64,000 bases of DNA, taken from Vreelandella piezotolerans (lineage in GTDB: Bacteria; Pseudomonadota; Gammaproteobacteria; Pseudomonadales; Halomonadaceae). The notes under the pieces were generated by a model, which saw nothing but the letters and a program-made list of their open reading frames with translations, did no database searches and had not been told where the DNA came from. Within the stretch, counting starts at the first letter, position 1, and each line of letters opens with the position of its first letter. The position numbers were made by a program, and so were the translations under genes. The DNA lies in NCBI RefSeq assembly GCF_012427705.1, contig NZ_CP048602.1, positions 992,001-1,056,000 on the forward strand, read 5' to 3'. Positions 43,602 through 52,642 of this stretch are shown piece after piece.

Positions 43602-43635
43602 TTACTATATCACCGCGTCTGCCTGAGGTTTTGCC

Positions 43636-45432
43636 ATGAATGTTTATGCTGCGCCGGTCCGCGATCTGCGCTTTGTGCTCGAAGAGATGCTTGCGCATCG
43701 CTCCTTGTCGCTGCCGGGATTCGAAGAAGCCACGCCAGATCTCGTCGAGGCCGTTTTGGAAGAAGCTGCGAAGCTGGCTGGCGACGTCTGGGCTCCGCTC
43801 AACGGCACCGGCGACCGCCAAGGGGCCAAGCGCCAAACTGATGGCAGCGTCACCACTCCTGAAGGCTTTGCCGCCGCCTATCACGCCTACGTCGAAGGCG
43901 GCTGGAACGGCATTGGCGTGTCGGAATCGCTGGGCGGCCAGAACCTGCCCGAAGTGGTGGCCAGCGCGGTACAGGAGATGCTTCACGGCGCGAACATGGC
44001 TCTGGGGCTTTGCCCGATGCTCACCGCCGGTGCCATCGAAGCGCTGGCCCACCACGGTAGCAATGCTCTCAAAGCCATCTATCTACCCAAGCTGGTCGAA
44101 GGGACTTGGACCGGCACCATGAACCTCACCGAACCTCAAGCAGGGTCGGACCTCTCCAAAGTGCGTACCAAAGCCGTTCCAGAAGGCGAGCACTACCGCA
44201 TCAGCGGCCAAAAGATCTACATCACCTGGGGCGAACACGACGCCGCTGAGAACATCATTCACCTCGTCCTTGCTCGCAAGCCCGATGCCCCGGAAGGCAA
44301 TAAGGGCATTTCGCTGTTCCTGGTTCCCAAGTTTCTAGTGAACGACGACGGCTCGCTGGGTGAGCGTAACGACGTCACCTGCGCCTCCATCGAGCACAAG
44401 CTCGGCATTCACGGCTCGCCCACCTGCACGCTGAGCTTTGGGGAAAACGGCGGTGCCGTAGGCTACCTCGTCGGCGAGGAGGGGCGCGGGTTGAACCATA
44501 TGTTCACCATGATGAACGAGGCGCGCCATAAAGTCGGGATCCAAGGCATTGGCGTGGCCGAGCGCGCCTGCCAGCACGCCTTGGCCTACGCGAATGACCG
44601 CACCCAGGGGCGTTCGCCCAAGCAGCGCGGCGGCAGCGAATGCACGATCAGCGACCACTTCGACGTGCGTCGAATGCTGCTCTCCATGCGCGCCCGCACC
44701 GACGCGCTGCGTGCACTGGCACTCTACTGTGCCGGACAGCTAGATATCGCTCGTCATGCAGAGAGCGAGGCCGAACGCCAAGCCGCCCAGGCCTGTGCCG
44801 ATGTGCTGATTCCCATCGTCAAGAGCTTCTCGACGGACCAAGCGGTAGATATCGCGTCCATGGGCGTGCAGGTACACGGCGGCATGGGCTACGTGGAAGA
44901 GACCGGCGCTGCCCAGTTATTGCGGGATGCGCGCATTGCGCCTATCTATGAAGGCACCAACGGCATTCAAGCGCTGGACTTGGCTGGTCGCAAATTGCAG
45001 CGAGACGGCGGCGCGGCACTCTCGGCGCTGATCGATGACGTGCATAAAACGGCCGAAACGCTGCGGGGTGAAGCGTCGCTGGCCAGCATGGGCAGTGCAC
45101 TCGCGGCAGGCGCTGACGACCTGCGCGTCGCCATGGCCTTGGTGCTGGAGCAGGGCCGCGACCCTGAGCACGGCCCCGATGCCGTACAGGCTTACGCGAC
45201 GCCGCTGCTTAACTTGGCCGGGCACGTACTGTGCGCTTGGCAAATGGGCATTGCAGCGCTGCACGCCCAACAGGCTGTAAAAGGCGGCAGCGATGAGCCG
45301 TTTTACCGCACCAAGCTGTGCAGCGCCGAGTTTGCCATTCACCAATGGCTGCCGGTGGGCCGCGCCCACCGTGCCGTGATCGAGGCCGGCTGGCACTGTT
45401 TCAGCCAGTTTGACAGCCACCTTGCCCACTAG
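43636..45432 (+). CDS. acyl-CoA dehydrogenase (DmdC-like)
   Basis: A 598-residue FAD-dependent acyl-CoA dehydrogenase of the long (about 590-600 residue) subgroup with an extra C-terminal domain. FAD-binding segments are MNLTEPQAGSDLSKVRTKAV (near 158) and YITWGEHDAAENIIHLVLA; the catalytic-base region is APIYEGTNGIQALDLAGRKL (near 438). This subgroup includes DmdC, which oxidises methylmercaptopropionyl-CoA in the DMSP demethylation pathway, and FadE-like enzymes of unknown chain length. It is followed by a synthetase, a hydroxyacyl-CoA dehydrogenase and a crotonase gene, so it starts an acyl-CoA breakdown set. Confidence 0.9.
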   Translation: MNVYAAPVRDLRFVLEEMLAHRSLSLPGFEEATPDLVEAVLEEAAKLAGDVWAPLNGTGDRQGAKRQTDGSVTTPEGFAAAYHAYVEGGWNGIGVSESLGGQNLPEVVASAVQEMLHGANMALGLCPMLTAGAIEALAHHGSNALKAIYLPKLVEGTWTGTMNLTEPQAGSDLSKVRTKAVPEGEHYRISGQKIYITWGEHDAAENIIHLVLARKPDAPEGNKGISLFLVPKFLVNDDGSLGERNDVTCASIEHKLGIHGSPTCTLSFGENGGAVGYLVGEEGRGLNHMFTMMNEARHKVGIQGIGVAERACQHALAYANDRTQGRSPKQRGGSECTISDHFDVRRMLLSMRARTDALRALALYCAGQLDIARHAESEAERQAAQACADVLIPIVKSFSTDQAVDIASMGVQVHGGMGYVEETGAAQLLRDARIAPIYEGTNGIQALDLAGRKLQRDGGAALSALIDDVHKTAETLRGEASLASMGSALAAGADDLRVAMALVLEQGRDPEHGPDAVQAYATPLLNLAGHVLCAWQMGIAALHAQQAVKGGSDEPFYRTKLCSAEFAIHQWLPVGRAHRAVIEAGWHCFSQFDSHLAH

Positions 45433-45435
45433 CCC

Positions 45436-45465
45436 CGCCGCCGCCTTTTAGGCGGCGGCGTTCAT
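45436..45465 (+). terminator. GC-rich hairpin after acyl-CoA dehydrogenase
   Basis: CGCCGCCGCC (45436-45445) pairs perfectly with GGCGGCGGCG (45451-45460), loop TTTTA, followed by TTCATC. The T-tail is weak, so it may be a terminator or an mRNA-processing hairpin within the acyl-CoA gene set. Confidence 0.5.
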
Positions 45466-45539
45466 CAGGCATCGCCGATTGGCGAACGTCGCGCATACTA
45501 AGATCTTCAATAATAAAACCAAGAGTGCAGGAACCGATC

Positions 45540-47186
45540 ATGACCTCCATCTTTGAACAAGACTTACCGCCAACCGCTGCCAACCATGTGCCGCTCTCGC
45601 CACTTACCTTTATCGAGCGCTCGGCGGCCATCTATCCCGATTATCCGGCTGTGGTGCATGGCACGACGCGCCGTACCTGGGCAGAGACCTGGACGCGCTG
45701 CCGAAGGCTTGCCTCGGCGCTGGAAAAGCGTGGCATTCAGCCAGGGCAGACGGTGGCCGCCATGCTGCCCAATATTCCCGCCATGTTCGAGGCGCACTTT
45801 GGCGTGCCGCTGGCGGGCTGCGTGCTGAATACGCTGAATATTCGTCTCGATGCCGACGCGATTGGCTACATGCTGGCCCACGGCGAAGCCAAAGCGATTC
45901 TAGTGGATCCTGAGTTTGCCGAGGTGATTCAGGCGGCGGTGGCCAAATTGGAAAGCAAGCCGCTGATCATCGACGTGGCCGACCCGGAATTCCTGGGCGA
46001 GACCCAAGGCATCGGCGAGCTGGAGTACGAGTCGCTGCTGGCCGAGGGAGATCCTGAGTACGCCTATCAACTGCCCAGCGACGAGTGGCAGGCCATTTCA
46101 CTCAATTACACGTCGGGTACCACCGGTAAACCCAAAGGGGTGGTGTATCACCATCGCGGCGCCTACCTGAACGCGGTGAGTAACATTCTCGAGTGGGCCA
46201 TGCCCCATCACCCTGTCTATCTCTGGACGCTGCCGATGTTCCACTGCAACGGCTGGTGTTTCCCCTGGACCATTGCCGCCAATGCCGGTGTCAGCGTGTG
46301 CCTACGCAAAGTCGACCCCAAACGCATCACCGACCTGATCGCCGAAGAGAGCGTCACCCACTTCAGCGGTGCGCCTATCGTGCTCAACGGGCTGGTCAAC
46401 CTGCCCGCCGATCAAAAGCGGGTGTTCGATCATCCGGTGAAAGTGACCACCGCAGGGGCTGCGCCGCCCGCCTCGGTGATTGCTGGGGTGGAAAAGCTGG
46501 GCATCGAAGTGACCCACGTTTACGGGCTCACCGAGGTGTATGGCCCGGTGACCGTGTGCGCTTGGCGCGAGGCGTGGAACGAGCTGCCGCTGGAATCCCG
46601 TGCCAAAATCAAAGCCCGCCAAGGGGTGCGCTACCACATGCTGGAAGCGCTCTGCGTGGCCGACCCGGTGACGTTAGAACCGGTTGCAAAAGATGGCCGA
46701 ACCATGGGCGAAATCTTGATGCGCGGCAACAACGTGATGAAGGGGTATCTCAAAAACGCCGAGGCGACGGAAAAAGCCCTGGAGGGCGGCTGGTACCACA
46801 CGGGCGACTTGGCGGTATGGCATGCCGATGGCTATATCGAGATCAAAGACCGCTCGAAAGATATCATCATCTCCGGCGGTGAAAACATCTCTACCATCGA
46901 AGTGGAAGATGCCATTTACAGCCATCCCGCGGTGGAAGAGGCCGCCGTGGTCGCGAAGCCGGACGACAAGTGGGGCGAAACGCCCTGTGCGTTCGTCAAA
47001 TTGAAAATAGGCTACGGCGAAGTCACCGAGGCGGATATTATCGCCCACTGCCGTAAGCATCTTGCGAGCTTTAAAGTGCCGAAAACGGTGGTGTTTAGCG
47101 AACTGCCGAAAACGTCCACGGGCAAAATTCAAAAATTCGTGCTGCGTGAAGAAGCCAAACAGCACCAGCCAGGGGAGTCGAAATGA
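45540..47186 (+). CDS. acyl-CoA synthetase, AMP-forming (DmdB-like)
   Basis: A 548-residue adenylate-forming ligase activating a carboxylic acid to its CoA thioester. The P-loop is [20 protein letters not shown] (near residue 183); the adenine-binding and A5/A8 motifs are [20 protein letters not shown] and [20 protein letters not shown] with the hinge [15 protein letters not shown]; the catalytic Lys is in [17 protein letters not shown]. The closest pattern is the 540-residue medium/short-chain synthetase group that contains DmdB. ATG 45540 follows GCAGGAAC. Overlaps the next gene by four bases. Substrate length or methylthio-group is undetermined. Confidence 0.9.
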   Translation: MTSIFEQDLPPTAANHVPLSPLTFIERSAAIYPDYPAVVHGTTRRTWAETWTRCRRLASALEKRGIQPGQTVAAMLPNIPAMFEAHFGVPLAGCVLNTLNIRLDADAIGYMLAHGEAKAILVDPEFAEVIQAAVAKLESKPLIIDVADPEFLGETQGIGELEYESLLAEGDPEYAYQLPSDEWQAISLNYTSGTTGKPKGVVYHHRGAYLNAVSNILEWAMPHHPVYLWTLPMFHCNGWCFPWTIAANAGVSVCLRKVDPKRITDLIAEESVTHFSGAPIVLNGLVNLPADQKRVFDHPVKVTTAGAAPPASVIAGVEKLGIEVTHVYGLTEVYGPVTVCAWREAWNELPLESRAKIKARQGVRYHMLEALCVADPVTLEPVAKDGRTMGEILMRGNNVMKGYLKNAEATEKALEGGWYHTGDLAVWHADGYIEIKDRSKDIIISGGENISTIEVEDAIYSHPAVEEAAVVAKPDDKWGETPCAFVKLKIGYGEVTEADIIAHCRKHLASFKVPKTVVFSELPKTSTGKIQKFVLREEAKQHQPGESK

Positions 47187-48031
47187 GCGAACAACGGATT
47201 GGCGTCGTAGGCGCAGGCACCATGGGGCAGGGCATTGCCCAGGTGGTCGCGGCCAGTGGCTTTAACGTGCGGCTGTACGATGTCGCCGACGAGCAGCTCA
47301 CCCGCGCCAAGAGCGCGATCGATAAAGGGTTCGAGAAGCTCGTTACCAAAGAGAAGATGACCGCTGAGGGCAAACAGGAGGCGCTGGCTCGGCTTTCGAC
47401 CACCACGGCGCTAGATGCGCTTAGCGACTGCAGCGTGATTATCGAAGCTGCCCCCGAGCAGCCTGCGTTGAAAGAGAAACTGTTTCGCGATCTCAGCCAT
47501 CTGAGCAGCGATGCCATTCTGGCCTCTAACACGTCTTCGCTGTCACTCACCCGCCTGGCCGCGGTGTGCGAGCGCCCTGAGCGGGTAGTGGGCATGCACT
47601 TCTTCAATCCGGTGCCGGTACTCAAGCTGGTGGAAGTGATTCGCGCCGAGCAGACCTCGGATGCCACCGTGGAGCGCATCGAAGCGCTGGCCAAAGCGTT
47701 GGGCAAAACCGCCGTGCCGGTAGGCGACGCGCCGGGCTTTGCCGTGAACCGCCTGCTGGTGCCGATGATCAACGAAGCCGCGTTTATCGTGCAGGAGGGC
47801 ACCGCGACACCGGAAGCCATCGATGACGCCATGAAGCTAGGTGCCGCGCACCCCATGGGGCCGCTGGCGCTGGCGGATTTGATCGGCCTGGATGTGTGCT
47901 TGGCGATTATGGACGTGCTGCAGGAAGGCTTTGGCGACCCGAAATACCGCCCCTGCCCGCTGCTCAAACGCATGGTGGCCGCAGGCTACCTGGGGCGTAA
48001 GAGCGGCCGTGGGTTCTATATCTACGAGTAG
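47183..48031 (+). CDS. 3-hydroxyacyl-CoA (3-hydroxybutyryl-CoA) dehydrogenase
   Basis: A 282-residue NAD-dependent dehydrogenase. The Rossmann motif is [20 protein letters not shown] at the N-terminus; substrate residues are in [17 protein letters not shown] and the catalytic His in [19 protein letters not shown]. The C-terminal domain has [20 protein letters not shown] and [20 protein letters not shown]. Single-domain length fits Hbd/PaaH-type enzymes. ATG overlaps the synthetase stop (ATGA). It performs the third step of beta-oxidation in this gene set. Confidence 0.93.
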   Translation: MSEQRIGVVGAGTMGQGIAQVVAASGFNVRLYDVADEQLTRAKSAIDKGFEKLVTKEKMTAEGKQEALARLSTTTALDALSDCSVIIEAAPEQPALKEKLFRDLSHLSSDAILASNTSSLSLTRLAAVCERPERVVGMHFFNPVPVLKLVEVIRAEQTSDATVERIEALAKALGKTAVPVGDAPGFAVNRLLVPMINEAAFIVQEGTATPEAIDDAMKLGAAHPMGPLALADLIGLDVCLAIMDVLQEGFGDPKYRPCPLLKRMVAAGYLGRKSGRGFYIYE

Positions 48032-48058
48032 CCAGCGGCTGGGTCGAAGCGCGACAAA

Positions 48059-48113
48059 AGAAGTGATTGCCACCCAACCAAGCGTTCGCTAGGGTTGAGT
48101 GGTTACCACTTCT
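48059..48113. repeat. long imperfect intergenic hairpin
   Basis: AGAAGTG (48059-48065) pairs with CACTTCT (48107-48113), and inside this GCCACCCAACC pairs with GGGTTGAGTGG with few mismatches; the tip is AGCG-TT-CGCT. It fills most of the gap between two genes of the acyl-CoA set. It may be a small regulatory RNA structure or a dispersed repeat. It has RYYYAAC- and GTTRRRY-like ends but is too short for attC. Confidence 0.5.
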
Positions 48114-48140
48114 ACGCGCAATAACAATCAAGGAGCCACT

Positions 48141-48914
48141 ATGAGCGACGCAGTGATCGAGAAGGTTGATAACGACGGCGTGGTGCGCCTGACCATCAAT
48201 CGCCCCAAAGCCTTGAACGCGTTGAACAGCGACGTGCTCAGCGCCTTGGAAGCGCATTTGGTCGAACTCGAAGCGCACCCCAGCCTGCGGGCGGTGTTGA
48301 TTACCGGTGCTGGAGAAAAATCCTTTGTAGCCGGAGCCGATATCACCGAAATGCGTGATAAAACTCCCGAAGAGGCCCGCGCCTTTGCCAGCCAAGCGCT
48401 GCGTACCATCAAGCGTCTTGAAACGCTGCCCGTGCCGGTGGTCGCGCTGGTCAACGGGTTTTGCCTTGGCGGCGGCTGCGAACTGGCGCTGGCCTGTGAC
48501 TGGGCCGTCGCCAGCGACAACGCCGTCTTCGGCCAGCCGGAAGTCTTGTTAGGCGTCATTCCTGGCTTTGGCGGCACCCAGCGTCTGCCGCGTCGTGTCG
48601 GCCCCGCCATGGCGATCGATCTGGTTACCACCGGGCGCAAAATCGATGCCCAGGAAGCGCTGCGCATTGGCCTCGTGAACCGCGTGATGCCCCAGGCCGA
48701 GCTTGAGAGCTATGTCGAAGAGCTCACCAAGCAGCTGAAGGGCAACGGCCCGCAGTCGGTCCGCGGTGCCAAACAAGCCGTCCACGACGGCATGGACCAG
48801 GATCTCGATAGCGCCCTGGCCCTGGAAACCAGCCTATTCGCCTTCTGCTTTGCAGGCCAAGAGCAGAAAGAGGGCATGAGCGCCTTTGTCGAGAAGCGCA
48901 AACCCAACTTCTAA
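48141..48914 (+). CDS. enoyl-CoA hydratase/isomerase (crotonase family)
   Basis: A 257-residue crotonase. Oxyanion-hole and active-site segments are GAGEKSFVAGADITEMRDKT (near residue 58) and VNGFCLGGGCELALACDWAV (near 98), with the two catalytic Glu regions in GQPEVLLGVIPGFGGTQRLP. ATG 48141 follows AAGGAGCC; a longer frame upstream would include the hairpin. Completes the set acyl-CoA dehydrogenase, synthetase, hydroxyacyl-CoA dehydrogenase, hydratase. A thiolase is not present in the window. Confidence 0.93.
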   Translation: MSDAVIEKVDNDGVVRLTINRPKALNALNSDVLSALEAHLVELEAHPSLRAVLITGAGEKSFVAGADITEMRDKTPEEARAFASQALRTIKRLETLPVPVVALVNGFCLGGGCELALACDWAVASDNAVFGQPEVLLGVIPGFGGTQRLPRRVGPAMAIDLVTTGRKIDAQEALRIGLVNRVMPQAELESYVEELTKQLKGNGPQSVRGAKQAVHDGMDQDLDSALALETSLFAFCFAGQEQKEGMSAFVEKRKPNF

Positions 48915-49014
48915 GTTTTCTTTTTCGTGTTTGGTTCATTTAAGGGGTGGCGTTTGCGTCATCCCTTATTTTATTCTCAGGCTTACGATTTTTTGATAAG
49001 CCGGAGTCATCGCG

Positions 49015-49632
49015 ATGGAGTGGGTTGCCTTTCTTCTCGCCGCGCTGGGGTTTGCCTATTTACCCGGACCGGCGATGTTGTACACCGCTGCGCAAACGCT
49101 GGGACGCGGTCGGCGCGCAGGCTGGTTGGCGGTGACTGGCGTGCATTTAGGCTGCTACGTGCATGTGGTGGCTGCCGCTTTTGGTTTGGCTCTACTGTTC
49201 GCCGCCATTCCGCCTGCCTATCTTGCGATGAAGGTCATCGGTGGCATTTATTTACTTTGGATGGGGGTGCGCTTATGGCAACAAGGTATCCGGACGAACG
49301 CTGAGGAGCTGCCGCTCGCGACCACCAGACGGGTACTGCGCGATAGCTTTTTAGTGGAGGTACTGAACCCTAAAACGGCGCTCTTCTTTGTGGCCTTTTT
49401 GCCGCAATTTGTGCAGCCCGACAGCGCCATGCCGGTGGCATGGCAGCTCCTTTGGTTAGGCATTGCTACCAACGTTTTGTTCTCATCAGCGGATGTGGTG
49501 GTAGTGCTGTTAGCCAGCCCACTGCGTGCATGTCTGCAAACGTCTCACGGCTCTTCCAAGCTGATTCAGCGAATGGGAGGCGGTGTGTTGATGGGACTCG
49601 GAGGGAATACGCTGGTCCAGGCGGCACGGTAG
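49015..49632 (+). CDS. LysE/RhtB-family exporter
   Basis: A 205-residue inner-membrane exporter with about six hydrophobic segments. The start reads EWVAFLLAALGFAYLPGPAM, the family P-G-P motif, followed by GWLAVTGVHLGCYVHVVAAA, and LLVLNPKTALFF-like EVLNPKTALFFVAFLPQFVQ near residue 120. RhtB proteins export amino acids or small metabolites. ATG 49015 follows GGAGTCATCGCG. Monocistronic; substrate unknown. Confidence 0.87.
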   Translation: MEWVAFLLAALGFAYLPGPAMLYTAAQTLGRGRRAGWLAVTGVHLGCYVHVVAAAFGLALLFAAIPPAYLAMKVIGGIYLLWMGVRLWQQGIRTNAEELPLATTRRVLRDSFLVEVLNPKTALFFVAFLPQFVQPDSAMPVAWQLLWLGIATNVLFSSADVVVVLLASPLRACLQTSHGSSKLIQRMGGGVLMGLGGNTLVQAAR

Positions 49633-49669
49633 GGCCATTCATTGTTATGTTCAACGTAAGGAGCGCAGC

Positions 49670-50377
49670 ATGTTAGACCTATATATCGCTAACAAGAACT
49701 ACTCTTCCTGGTCGCTGCGCCCTTGGGTGTTGCTGAAGGCGCTGGAGATCCCCTTTAACGAGCACTTGATGCCTTTCGAGGGTGGCTTTGGGGAGAGCCT
49801 CGCGACGTTCAAGCGCTTTTCACCGTCTGGCTTGGTGCCATGCCTAGTGGATAGCGAGCACAGTGTGGCCGTATGGGACTCGCTGGCGATTGTGGAGTAT
49901 GTGGCGGAAACACACTCCAACGTATGGCCTCGGGCACGTGCTGCGCGGGCGTGGGCACGCTCTGCCAGTGCTGAGATGCACAGTGGCTTTGGCGCGCTGC
50001 GGGATGAATGCTCCATGAACTGCGGCGTTCGCGTGACAATGAACGCGCTCTCTCCAGGGCTGAAAAGTAATTTGGCCCGGTTGGATGCGCTGTGGCAAGA
50101 AGGGCTCGAGCATTTTGGCGGCCCGTTTCTGGCAGGCGAGCACTTTACTGCGGTGGATGCGTTTTACGCCCCTGTTGCGTTTCGGATACAAACCTTCAAC
50201 CTGCCGCTAAGCGATGCCTCACTTGCCTATGTAAAGCGCCTATTGGCACTACCCGCCATGCAGGAGTGGTACGAGGCTGCCTTAAAAGAGACGTGGCGCG
50301 AGCCGATGCATGAAGAGGAAACGGTGAAAAACGCCACGCTCATTAGCGATGAACGCAGCGCCGCAGGAGAGCCATAA
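49670..50377 (+). CDS. glutathione S-transferase
   Basis: A 235-residue GST. The N-terminal thioredoxin-fold domain has IANKNYSSWSLRPWVLLKAL (the S-S-W/S-x-R type active-site turn) and the glutathione-contacting VPCLVDSEHSVAVWDSLAIV. The helical C-terminal domain includes GPFLAGEHFTAVDAFYAPVA, the N-capping/hydrophobic staple region. RBS AAGGAG just upstream of ATG 49670. Conjugates or reduces electrophiles with glutathione; the specific substrate is unknown. Overlaps nothing; YaeQ gene follows 46 bases later. Confidence 0.88.
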   Translation: MLDLYIANKNYSSWSLRPWVLLKALEIPFNEHLMPFEGGFGESLATFKRFSPSGLVPCLVDSEHSVAVWDSLAIVEYVAETHSNVWPRARAARAWARSASAEMHSGFGALRDECSMNCGVRVTMNALSPGLKSNLARLDALWQEGLEHFGGPFLAGEHFTAVDAFYAPVAFRIQTFNLPLSDASLAYVKRLLALPAMQEWYEAALKETWREPMHEEETVKNATLISDERSAAGEP

Positions 50378-50423
50378 ATCCGCTACACTGCGCGCCACTT
50401 CTTTTTCGAACGAGACCTTCGCC

Positions 50424-50963
50424 ATGGCGCTGAGCGCTACCCCTTATAAAGTCGACGTTAACCTGACCGACCTGGACCGCAGCGTTTTCGAAACGCTGCG
50501 CTTTACGGTGGCTCGCCACCCCTCCGAAACGGAAGAACGTTTATGCGCTCGGCTGATTGCTTATGTCCTATGGTACAGCGAATCGCTGGCATTTGGACGT
50601 GGGTTATCGGATGTCGACGAACCCGCCTTATGGGAAAAAAGCCTGGATGGCCGAGTGCTGCACTGGATCGAGGTCGGTCTACCCGACGCCGAGCGTTTGA
50701 TCTGGTGCTCGCGCCGCGCTGAGCGGGTGTCCCTGCTGGCGTATGGCCGCGTCGATATCTGGGAGAGTAAGGTGCTACCGGCCGTTGCCTCACTGAAAAA
50801 TGTTCACGTCGCAGGGTTGCCGCAAGAGGCGCTGGCCACCGTTGCTGCAGATCTTCCCCGTGCGATTAATTGGGCCGTCATGGTTAGCGACGGTTCGCTG
50901 TTCATCACCGATGAAAATGGCCAGCATGAGATCACCCCGCAGTGGCTATTGCGGGAGCGTTGA
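50424..50963 (+). CDS. yaeQ: YaeQ family protein
   Basis: A 179-residue conserved protein. The pattern ALSATPYKVDVNLTDLDRSV, then ARHPSETEERLCARLIAYVL and LDGRVLHWIEVGLPDAERLI, identifies YaeQ, whose fold resembles PD-(D/E)XK nucleases (the conserved E-x-x-x-D/E residues are present). Its physiological role is not established; older suggestions of antitermination are unsettled. ATG 50424 is chosen over an in-frame ATG at 50349 inside the preceding gene because family members begin here. Confidence 0.88.
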   Translation: MALSATPYKVDVNLTDLDRSVFETLRFTVARHPSETEERLCARLIAYVLWYSESLAFGRGLSDVDEPALWEKSLDGRVLHWIEVGLPDAERLIWCSRRAERVSLLAYGRVDIWESKVLPAVASLKNVHVAGLPQEALATVAADLPRAINWAVMVSDGSLFITDENGQHEITPQWLLRER

Positions 50964-51059
50964 AGCATCTTGTGCTAAGTTTTGATGGTCGGGCGGTGGG
51001 TCTGCCCGCCATGAAAGGGACTTCTTTTGGGCACGGTGGATGCGACAAAGCAATGTAGC

Positions 51060-51089
51060 TTGCTATCTAATTGTGTAATTACATACAAT
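51060..51089 (+). promoter_or_regulatory. promoter with internal palindrome before lpxR
   Basis: TTGCTA (51060-51065) and TACAAT (51084-51089) are 18 bases apart and form a plausible sigma-70 promoter. A perfect palindrome TGTAATTACA (51074-51083) fills the spacer, so a repressor bound there would block the promoter. Confidence 0.55.
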
Positions 51090-51156
51090 CAGCAATGTTT
51101 GTTGTTCCCCTGTGTCCCTGACTACCTGCTTCAGCACTCAACTCAAGGAATGAGCC

Positions 51157-52206
51157 ATGATGCCCTCTGTTCTATGTTCCCGCGTTGCCCGTGGTAACGC
51201 CCCTGTTCATCAGAAAAAGCGCTACGCAGGAGGTCTCCGTAAAGCCATCCTGCCGCTGGTGCTGCCTATGACCCTGCTGCCCGCCGTGGCGCCCGCCGAC
51301 GACAGTGCGCTGTCCATCAAGTTCGAAAACGATGGGTTTGCCAGCAGTGATGATGGTCACTTTACCAGCGGTTTCGAGCTGAACTGGATGTTTACCCCCG
51401 AGCCGCAAAGCTGGACCCAGCGTTTGGCTGTGGCGTTACCCGATAGCCTGATTGGCGAAGCGGATCGCGCCTCGTATCGCTTGGTACATCAAATTTACAC
51501 TCCCAATGTGATCGAGCGCCGCGACTTGATCGAAGACGACCGCCCCTATGCGGGGTTAGTGTACGGGGGCGTGTCGCTTTACGAGGATAAAGCGGTAGGC
51601 CGCTGGCAGCAGGCGACGGATCTGCATCTAGACGTTGGTTTGGTGGGGCCTTCATCACTGGCAGACAGTATTCAGCGCGAAGTGCACCGCGTGACCGACA
51701 GCGACCGTCCGCGCGGTTGGCGTAACCAGCTGGGTGACGAGGCCATCCTCAACCTGACCATGCGCCGCCAGTGGTGGCATGATGCGCCATTGGCCGGCAA
51801 GCAGTTTTCTCATGGGCCAAGCGTTGGCGCGGCGCTGGGTAATTTGTATACCTACGCCAGCGCGGGTTATAGCGTGCGTTGGGGGGACGATGCGCAGGGA
51901 GTGCCGACGCTAACGCCCAATCCTGGCAGCCGCCATCAGCTCGAGGGCACCCGCGGGTGGCAGTGGTACCTGTTTGCGAACGTGGAAGGGTACTACATGG
52001 CGCAAAACCTGACGCTCGATGGCAACACTTTCCGCAACAGCCACTCGGTCGATCGCAACGAATGGGTGGCCGAGGCGTCTGCCGGGTTGGCACTGGCCTG
52101 GGATGCGTGGCAGGTGACCTACGCGGCCGTTCAGCGGACCCGAGAATTCGATGGGCAAGACGAGCAGGATAAATTTGGCGCACTAACACTCACCAGACGC
52201 TTTTAA
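51157..52206 (+). CDS. lpxR: LpxR-like outer-membrane lipid A deacylase
   Basis: A 349-residue outer-membrane barrel of the LpxR (DUF2219) family. After a long positively charged signal sequence (about 1-47, ending VAPAD) the LpxR signatures appear: SIKFENDGFASSDDGHFTSG (calcium/active-site Asn-Asp region), HQIYTPNVIERRDLIEDDRP and YAGLVYGGVSLYE. It ends in Phe, as barrels do. In Salmonella LpxR removes a 3'-acyloxyacyl group from lipid A. ATG 51157 follows CAAGGAATGAG. Monocistronic with its own promoter. Confidence 0.88.
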   Translation: MMPSVLCSRVARGNAPVHQKKRYAGGLRKAILPLVLPMTLLPAVAPADDSALSIKFENDGFASSDDGHFTSGFELNWMFTPEPQSWTQRLAVALPDSLIGEADRASYRLVHQIYTPNVIERRDLIEDDRPYAGLVYGGVSLYEDKAVGRWQQATDLHLDVGLVGPSSLADSIQREVHRVTDSDRPRGWRNQLGDEAILNLTMRRQWWHDAPLAGKQFSHGPSVGAALGNLYTYASAGYSVRWGDDAQGVPTLTPNPGSRHQLEGTRGWQWYLFANVEGYYMAQNLTLDGNTFRNSHSVDRNEWVAEASAGLALAWDAWQVTYAAVQRTREFDGQDEQDKFGALTLTRRF

Positions 52207-52260
52207 GACCTTCATCGATAGCCGGTGGGCGCGGCTTTAGGGGCTAATAGGGGGAGGGCG

Positions 52261-52581
52261 ATGGCCAATCAGTATCCTCACACGCCAGATGGCCGCTATT
52301 TCGTTGCCAAGAATCGGCTTTGGCGTTGCACCGACCCGCGCCTCTCGGAAGGGGAGAAGCGCCTCCATATCAAAGCGCTGATGAAAGCGCGTCGGGCGGT
52401 ACGCAGCGCTCAGCAACAGGAAGATGAACATGCGCTGCGCCAAGCGCGTCAAGCGGTACAAGCAGCGAAAGAAGCGTTAGGGGAGCGCGGGCCCGTATGG
52501 TGGGAAGATGGCGCGCCTGATGAGGGTGGCCTTGCGCCTCACAATAGCTCCTACGCCCAGTGGTGGGCGTCGCGCTCCTAA
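52261..52581 (+). CDS. conserved hypothetical protein, Arg/Ala-rich helical
   Basis: A 106-residue soluble protein. It opens HTPDGRYFVAKNRLWRCTDP, followed by a long charged Ala/Gln/Arg helix (about residues 30-75, AVRSAQQQEDEHALRQARQA) and the tail PVWWEDGAPDEGGLAPHNSS. I have seen this general type in many Gammaproteobacteria but know no function. ATG 52261 follows AGGGGGAGGG, a strong site, and is better than an upstream in-frame start at 52225. Confidence 0.7.
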   Translation: MANQYPHTPDGRYFVAKNRLWRCTDPRLSEGEKRLHIKALMKARRAVRSAQQQEDEHALRQARQAVQAAKEALGERGPVWWEDGAPDEGGLAPHNSSYAQWWASRS

Positions 52582-52642
52582 CCCACGGTTGCTACCCTGA
52601 GCAGTGGAAGAGATAGATGTCTTCACTTAGGAGTAGTGACAT

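Noticed and set aside
48059-48113. attC-like ends in the acyl-CoA gap hairpin
   Set aside because: ACCCAAC and GTTGAGT fit the end consensus, but they are only about 30 bases apart, and the flanking genes form a normal metabolic set rather than cassettes.
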